In this document: positions 27,371-32,487 of the stretch, in pieces
Layout: every line of letters starts with the position of its first letter
How positions within the stretch are numbered: position 1 is the first letter of the stretch
DNA from: Flavobacteriaceae bacterium
Lineage (GTDB): Bacteria > Bacteroidota > Bacteroidia > Flavobacteriales > Flavobacteriaceae
Assembly: GCA_018608485.1 (NCBI GenBank)
Contig: JABAZK010000144.1
Location: forward strand, 1-32,487
Length of the DNA stretch: 32,487 nucleotides
Direction of reading: 5' to 3'
The notes under the pieces: model-generated
The model's database searches: none
Told to the model about the DNA's origin: nothing
What the model saw: only the letters and a program-made list of their open reading frames with translations
Position numbers and translations under genes: made by a program

Positions 27371-28186
27371 TTATTCTTTATTATTTTTTATAATTTCTAA
27401 ATAAGTTACGCTTTCTCTTTTTAAGATACCAATCATTTCCATTTTTCTATTTTGCCTATACAAATCTTCAATACCAAGTGGATTACAATACTCTAAAAAA
27501 TTGTAATATTTTTCGGGTGGTATGCCTAAATCATTTTCAAAAAAAGGTTCTCCAAATTCACTTAATAATTTTTTTGGAAAATTTGTTTTAAAATCTAAAT
27601 TTCTTCTCAAAGCCCATAATCTTTCTGAAAATTTTACAGGAATACTTACGCCACCTCCAGCTCCTGCAAACATTGCTGTAGGATCTACGTTGTTCATTGG
27701 AGGTCTAACTCTCTGGTCTATGTAATCACCATTGTAAATGGCTTTCATATTTACATTAGAGAAATTCATTGTTTTTTTTAAAGCTTCTGCTCTTTTATCT
27801 TCTGGTGTTTTTTTTAAATCCAAAGATAAAAACCCATCTAGGTCATTAGTTTTAAGAACAACTTCGTCCAATTCATAGGTAGAACTTGTCAAGAAAACAT
27901 CTAAAATTTCAGATCTATAAACAAAATCATTTACGATGCGATAAACCGTTTTATGCTGAACTGATGTAAATTGAAGAGTATCACCTACAGAAACAATTAT
28001 TTTATAATCTCCAAAATCATTAGAAAAAGTTCCTTTATTGGTTTTCAAGTTAATTATGTTTGCATTTTTAACAACACTAATTGAATCTTTTAATTTCCCA
28101 TACAGCCAAAAATTATCTTGTTGTGCTTTTGTTGAAATGGCACTAATCAGTAAGAATATAGATATAAGATTTTTAATCACACACAT
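27371..28186 (-). CDS. Carboxypeptidase-like regulatory domain protein, exported
   Basis: Signal peptide then 'GKLKDSISVVKNANIINLKTNKGTFSNDFGDYKIIVSVGDTLQFTSVQHKT', the Bacteroidota CarboxypepD_reg-like beta-sandwich pattern. Confidence 0.82.
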   Translation of the reverse strand: MCVIKNLISIFLLISAISTKAQQDNFWLYGKLKDSISVVKNANIINLKTNKGTFSNDFGDYKIIVSVGDTLQFTSVQHKTVYRIVNDFVYRSEILDVFLTSSTYELDEVVLKTNDLDGFLSLDLKKTPEDKRAEALKKTMNFSNVNMKAIYNGDYIDQRVRPPMNNVDPTAMFAGAGGGVSIPVKFSERLWALRRNLDFKTNFPKKLLSEFGEPFFENDLGIPPEKYYNFLEYCNPLGIEDLYRQNRKMEMIGILKRESVTYLEIIKNNKE

Positions 28187-28195
28187 TCAATTTAT

Positions 28196-28230
28196 TATAA
28201 AAATACAACATACAATTTAGTATTTTTATA
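28196..28230. repeat. Perfect 11-bp inverted repeat between two minus-strand genes
   Basis: TATAAAAATAC (28196-28206) - 13 nt - GTATTTTTATA (28220-28230). Confidence 0.8.
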
Positions 28231-28236
28231 TAATAA

Positions 28237-29058
28237 TTACTTTTCTTTAAGCTGTGTCAAAAATAGACTGCTTTTGTCCTCCAGTAACTTAACAAGATTT
28301 AACTTATTTCCTTGCTCGTATATCTTTTCGATATTAAATTTTGAGCAATAATATAAAAATGCAGTAATTTTTTCTTCAGGAATTTTTAGTTGTTCAAAAA
28401 AGTCATATCCAAAATCTGATAGAAGACTGTTCTTTAACAATTGAATAGATTGTTTTTTGTTTTTCTTTTTGTTTTTCTTTTTTGGAATTAGACTTATTAA
28501 ACCATCAACAACACTTCCTAAATCTAAACCATCAAATGATTTTGTTGGGTCAGTATTTTTTATGTTTTCTTCAGCTAATTTATTATCTTTTTTACTAGGT
28601 TTATTTAAAATTCCTTTTTGGGATTTTTTTGAGATTTCATCAATTAGAGTACTTAAATTCTTACCCATAGTGGCAATTGTATCCTCAGGCACTTTTTTTC
28701 GATCTATTGATAAATTACCAGTTAAATCGTGTTTTTTAACAACTATTTCATTTAAAACATAGTTTTTATTTTTAAGAACAAGATTTAGTTTTTTACTGAA
28801 ATAGATTCTGTCTGTTATAGTTTTTTTGACTGTTTCATATTCTACAGACGAAAACCTTAAAGTGTCTCCTAATGATACAACTATTCGATATTGTCCATAA
28901 TCATTTGAAAATGTTCCTTTTTCAGTATTTAAATTAACAATGTGCACATTTTTAATTAAGCTTGTAGAATCTCTCAACATTCCATGTAAGAAAATTTTTT
29001 TCTGCCCTAGGAGATGTAATGAATTAAATAGCAATATTAAAATTAGATATTTCCTCAC
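28237..29058 (-). CDS. Carboxypeptidase-like regulatory domain protein, exported; tandem paralog of 27371-28186
   Basis: 'GMLRDSTSLIKNVHIVNLNTEKGTFSNDYGQYRIVVSLGDTLRFSSVEYET' aligns to the neighbour; Lys-rich insert 'PKKKNKKKNKKQ'. Confidence 0.82.
   Translation of the reverse strand: MRKYLILILLFNSLHLLGQKKIFLHGMLRDSTSLIKNVHIVNLNTEKGTFSNDYGQYRIVVSLGDTLRFSSVEYETVKKTITDRIYFSKKLNLVLKNKNYVLNEIVVKKHDLTGNLSIDRKKVPEDTIATMGKNLSTLIDEISKKSQKGILNKPSKKDNKLAEENIKNTDPTKSFDGLDLGSVVDGLISLIPKKKNKKKNKKQSIQLLKNSLLSDFGYDFFEQLKIPEEKITAFLYYCSKFNIEKIYEQGNKLNLVKLLEDKSSLFLTQLKEK
28452..28483. repeat. T-rich 12-nt tandem repeat (GTTTTTCTTTTT x2) inside a coding region
   Basis: 28459-28470 and 28471-28482 are identical 12-mers, encoding KKKN-type repeats on the minus strand. 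Confidence 0.75.
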
Positions 29059-29130
29059 AACGATTTAATAGATTAATTACTGCAATTTAAATATTCAATT
29101 GATAAAATCACATTTAGTATTCAATAATTT

Positions 29131-29146
29131 ATTGTTAATTAACAAT
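29131..29146. promoter_or_regulatory. 16-bp perfect palindrome ATTGTTAATTAACAAT, candidate operator
   Basis: Self-complementary; lies in the divergent pepE / regulatory-domain intergenic region and overlaps the candidate -33 TTG of pepE. Confidence 0.5.
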
Positions 29147-29163
29147 TGCATTATGTATTTTTG
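29132..29163 (+). promoter_or_regulatory. Candidate Bacteroidota promoter for pepE: TTG-N21-TATTTTTG
   Basis: TTG at 29132-29134, TATTTTTG (TAnnTTTG) at 29156-29163, 5 nt before the ATG at 29169. Confidence 0.6.
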
Positions 29164-29168
29164 ATTTT

Positions 29169-29864
29169 ATGAAGAAACTTCTTATAGCCAGTACATCTAC
29201 TATTCACGGTAGTTCATATTTAGAATATTTGTTACCAACCTTAAACTATTTTTTTAAAGGAGTAACCACTTTACTATTTATTCCCTATGCAAGACCCAGT
29301 GGTATTTCTTATGATGAATATACTCAACTGGTAGCTCAAGTTTTCAAAAAAATAGGAATAGATGTTACAGGAATTCATGAATTTCATAATTCTACAGAAG
29401 CTATCAAAAGTGCTGAAGCAATTTTTACTGGAGGAGGCAATACATTTGAATTAGTGAATCAATTATATAAACACAATCTTTTTTCAATTCTTTCAGATGT
29501 TTTAAATAACGGAACTCCTTATTTAGGTACTAGCGCTGGAAGTAATATTTGTGGAATAACTATGATGAATACAAATGACATGCCTATAGTATACCCCCCG
29601 AGCTTTTTAACATTAGGAATAATTCCTTTCAATATAAATGCTCATTATTTAGACCCAGATAGATTATCTACACATATGGGGGAGACCCGTGAAACAAGAA
29701 TAAAAGAATATCATATTTATAATGATACAACTGTTTTAGGTTTACGTGAGGGTAGTTGGCTAGAGGTAAATGACTCTGAAATAATTTTAAAAGGAACTCA
29801 TTCTGCTCGATGGTTTGAGAAAAATAAACTTCCCAGAGAAATACAAACTAATACTAAATTGTAA
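29169..29864 (+). CDS. pepE: Dipeptidase E (peptidase S51)
   Basis: 'AIFTGGGNTFELVNQLY', 'PYLGTSAGSNICG' (Ser nucleophile), 'FNINAHYLDPDRLSTHMGETRETRIKEY'. Confidence 0.94.
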   Translation: MKKLLIASTSTIHGSSYLEYLLPTLNYFFKGVTTLLFIPYARPSGISYDEYTQLVAQVFKKIGIDVTGIHEFHNSTEAIKSAEAIFTGGGNTFELVNQLYKHNLFSILSDVLNNGTPYLGTSAGSNICGITMMNTNDMPIVYPPSFLTLGIIPFNINAHYLDPDRLSTHMGETRETRIKEYHIYNDTTVLGLREGSWLEVNDSEIILKGTHSARWFEKNKLPREIQTNTKL

Positions 29865-29865
29865 A

Positions 29866-31005
29866 TTAGTATGTTACATAATCTATGATTTCCAATCCGT
29901 AACCAATCATTCCAACTCGTTTAGTTTGTTGAGAGTTAGTCATTAATTGAATTTTATTGATTTTTAAATCATGTAAAATTTGTGCACCAATTCCAAAATC
30001 TTTGTTATCCATAGCCATTACAGGAGCCTTCATAACTCCATTAGCTTGGTTATCTTTAAGAATATGTAAACGATTTAATAGATTTTGAGATTGATTTTGT
30101 TGATTGATAAATAAAATAGCTCCTTTTCCTTGTTCATTAATAGATTGGAACATTTGATCTAATTTCTTATCGGCATTGTTGGTAAGCGTTCCCAAAATAT
30201 CATTATTTACTAATGAAGAATTTACCCTAGTTAATACTGCTTCATTTGAATTCCAGCTACCCTTTGTAAGTGCTATATGAACTTGATTATTTGTAGTTTG
30301 TTGATAAGCTCTTAATCTAAAATCTCCAAATCTTGTTTTAATTGTATAATCTTCTTTTTTTTCTATTAATGAGTCATGTTCCATTCTATAGGCAACTAAA
30401 TCTTCAATTGAAACAATTTTAATGTCAAATTTTTTAGCAACATCTATTAATTGAGGAAGACGAGCCATGGTTCCATCTTCATTCATTATTTCTACAATTA
30501 AACCAGCAGGTTTCAAATTTGCTAATCTAGCAAAGTCGATAGCTGCTTCAGTGTGACCAGTTCTTCTTAAGACACCTCCTTCTTTTGCTTTTAATGGAAA
30601 TATATGACCTGGTCTGGCTAGTTCAAAAGGCTTAGTATTTGAATCTATGAGCGCTCTCACAGTTTTAGCTCTATCGGAAGCGGATATTCCAGTAGTAACT
30701 CCATTACCTCTCAAATCAACAGATACTGTAAACGCTGTTTCCATTGGATCGGTATTATTATGAACCATCATTCCTAATTCTAATTCTTTACATCGCTTCT
30801 CAGTTAAGGGGGCACAAATTAAACCTCGACCGTGTGTAGCCATGAAATTAATCATTTCTGGAGTTACGTTTTCTGCAGCTGCTAAAAAATCACCTTCATT
30901 TTCTCTATTTTCATCATCAACTACAATAATAACTTTACCGTCTTTAATATCTTGAATTGCATCCTTTATGGTATTCAATTTTATTTTACTTTGTTTGTTG
31001 GTCAT
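29866..31005 (-). CDS. ribB: 3,4-dihydroxy-2-butanone-4-phosphate synthase fused to a degenerate GTP cyclohydrolase II-like domain
   Basis: N-terminal '[21 protein letters not shown]', '[11 protein letters not shown]', '[12 protein letters not shown]', '[32 protein letters not shown]'. C-terminal RibA-like fold remnants '[39 protein letters not shown]'. Confidence 0.95.
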   Translation of the reverse strand: MTNKQSKIKLNTIKDAIQDIKDGKVIIVVDDENRENEGDFLAAAENVTPEMINFMATHGRGLICAPLTEKRCKELELGMMVHNNTDPMETAFTVSVDLRGNGVTTGISASDRAKTVRALIDSNTKPFELARPGHIFPLKAKEGGVLRRTGHTEAAIDFARLANLKPAGLIVEIMNEDGTMARLPQLIDVAKKFDIKIVSIEDLVAYRMEHDSLIEKKEDYTIKTRFGDFRLRAYQQTTNNQVHIALTKGSWNSNEAVLTRVNSSLVNNDILGTLTNNADKKLDQMFQSINEQGKGAILFINQQNQSQNLLNRLHILKDNQANGVMKAPVMAMDNKDFGIGAQILHDLKINKIQLMTNSQQTKRVGMIGYGLEIIDYVTY

Positions 31006-31006
31006 T

Positions 31007-32452
31007 TTAATTTATACTTATGAAGGTTTTGATTTTTTTTAGAAGTTTAGTGATAGGTGACAAAAATACATCAATATTAAATAATCCCATACCCTTTGAA
31101 GCTCTTCTAGTTAAGAAAAAAGCAAAAGGAACCATAACTATGGTAGATATCCAAGATCCTACGACAGCACTCAATGAACTTTCTTCAGCTAAATTTCTAC
31201 CAAATGTATTTGCAAAAAAATAGATTACATAAATACTTATTGCCAAAATCATAGGAAGACCAAATCCACCTTTTCTTATTATGGATCCTAAAGGAGCTCC
31301 AATGAAAAATAATATTAAGCAAGAAAGTGAAAAGGCTATTCTGTTATGGAATTCTATATCATATAAATTTAACTTTTTTCTTCTCCATTGTATACTTTTA
31401 TTGTCAGTATTTATATTTTTTCTTATTGTTTTTGCGTCTCTAATAGCCTTTTCTAACAAACTAATTTTACCAGTTAAATCATAGTTATTTAATATTACGG
31501 TATCTATTTTATAATTTTTAATTGAATCTGTTTGAGGATAGAGTTTTTTAGCATTTACTTTTAAATAGAAAATTTTAGATTTGGATGTAAGATATTCATT
31601 ATATGATATTTTAATTATTGGGATAGTATCTTTCAACTGAGCTAAACTTAGCATATTTTGAATCTTAGTATATTTTTCCTCTTCTAGATCATCATCAGAA
31701 AATTTTGAAATATCTATATTAAAAGAATATTCCTCAAAGGTTGCATTAGAAGCAGGCATATTATTCATATTGTTTACATTTCTTCTTTTGGGAGTATACT
31801 CTTCATGATAGAAACCGTCATACAAAACCAGTGTCATATATTTACTACCTTCTTCACTAATTATTTTTCCTTTTTGAGCAGTAATAATTTTTTTATTCCC
31901 TTTTTTCGATGATAGATCATAAATAAGAACTTTTTTTAATAAGTTTTGATTCTCTCCATATTTTTCATCAAATTTTATTTGATAATTTGGTATTTCTGTA
32001 TTAAAGCTTCCGGGTATTAGTGCTAATGCAGGTGTTTTCTTTTTTATGTTATTTGTTAAGTTTTTCTGTTTTAAAGTAGCATAGGGGAATACATAGTTTA
32101 GAGATAGAAAATTTAAAATACTAATTAGCAGAGTTAAAATAATTAAAGGTCTCATCATTCTCATTAAAGAGATATTTGCTGATTTTATAGCTGCAAATTC
32201 ATAGTTTTCTGATAAGTTACCTAGAGCCATTATTGAGGATAATAATACGGCTATAGGAAGTGCTTGAGATGAAACAACTAAAGCAGTGTAGTAAAGAAAC
32301 TTAAAAATAAAAAATAGTCCAATCCCTTTTCCAGCTATGCTATCAAACGCCATCCATAACGCTTGCATAACAAGAACAAAGAGGATTATTAAAAATGTAG
32401 CAAAAAATGGAACTAAAAAAGATTTTAGTAAATATTTATCTAAAATTTTCAT
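31007..32452 (-). CDS. LptF/LptG family permease (LPS export)
   Basis: 'MKILDKYLLKSFLVPFFATFLIILFVLVMQALWMAFDSIAGKG' N-terminal TM, paired N- and C-terminal TM bundles flanking a beta-rich central domain. Confidence 0.9.
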   Translation of the reverse strand: MKILDKYLLKSFLVPFFATFLIILFVLVMQALWMAFDSIAGKGIGLFFIFKFLYYTALVVSSQALPIAVLLSSIMALGNLSENYEFAAIKSANISLMRMMRPLIILTLLISILNFLSLNYVFPYATLKQKNLTNNIKKKTPALALIPGSFNTEIPNYQIKFDEKYGENQNLLKKVLIYDLSSKKGNKKIITAQKGKIISEEGSKYMTLVLYDGFYHEEYTPKRRNVNNMNNMPASNATFEEYSFNIDISKFSDDDLEEEKYTKIQNMLSLAQLKDTIPIIKISYNEYLTSKSKIFYLKVNAKKLYPQTDSIKNYKIDTVILNNYDLTGKISLLEKAIRDAKTIRKNINTDNKSIQWRRKKLNLYDIEFHNRIAFSLSCLILFFIGAPLGSIIRKGGFGLPMILAISIYVIYFFANTFGRNLAEESSLSAVVGSWISTIVMVPFAFFLTRRASKGMGLFNIDVFLSPITKLLKKIKTFISIN

Positions 32453-32487
32453 CTAATCTATTAAGTAATCTAATGTTTCATATTTTA

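Noticed and set aside
26279-28762. Plus-strand ORFs 26279-26476, 27081-27287, 27522-27725, 28038-28220, 28457-28762
   Set aside because: All lie mostly or wholly antisense to supported minus-strand genes; the F/L/S-rich composition mirrors the K/N/E-rich sense proteins.
31020-31484. Plus-strand ORFs 31020-31223 and 31281-31484
   Set aside because: Antisense to the LptF/LptG permease gene.
1-32487. Mobile element, prophage, defence island, CRISPR or biosynthetic cluster
   Set aside because: No transposase, integrase, phage, Cas, restriction or toxin-antitoxin signatures and no regularly spaced repeats; gene content is core housekeeping and envelope functions.

Overview
This 32.5 kb window is AT-rich and gene-dense, and looks like an ordinary chromosomal segment of a Bacteroidota bacterium, most likely Flavobacteriaceae. 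Support for that placement: gldI, TAnnTTTG-type -7 promoter elements, Lgt/YidD/CysS and RibB/LptF neighbourhoods, and Bacteroidota-type M1 peptidases. I support 32 protein-coding genes in these blocks: a GNAT / ABM / peptide-binding lipoprotein cluster; a short TM protein - mutL - rhomboid - rhomboid - EEP block; TPR protein - ribH; recF - DUF721; ndk; nrnA - gldI - FKBP - cyclophilin/FKBP fusion - PAP2; LTA synthase-like; GT39 - meaB; cysS - yidD - lgt; two carboxypeptidase-regulatory-like paralogs - DUF6702 - two tandem M1 peptidases; pepE; and lptF/G - ribB with a degenerate RibA domain. I saw no tRNA, rRNA, CRISPR array, transposon, integrase, phage gene or defence system. I found no clear unprecedented system. 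The best leads are: a MutL whose endonuclease motif is replaced; a RibBA-like protein whose GTP cyclohydrolase II half lacks its Zn/catalytic residues; a run of three exported prolyl isomerases in which only one keeps a canonical FKBP active site; a cyclophilin-FKBP fusion with a two-Cys insertion next to the active-site His; a tandem-paralog M1/DUF6702 block; and a 16-bp perfect palindrome over the pepE promoter.
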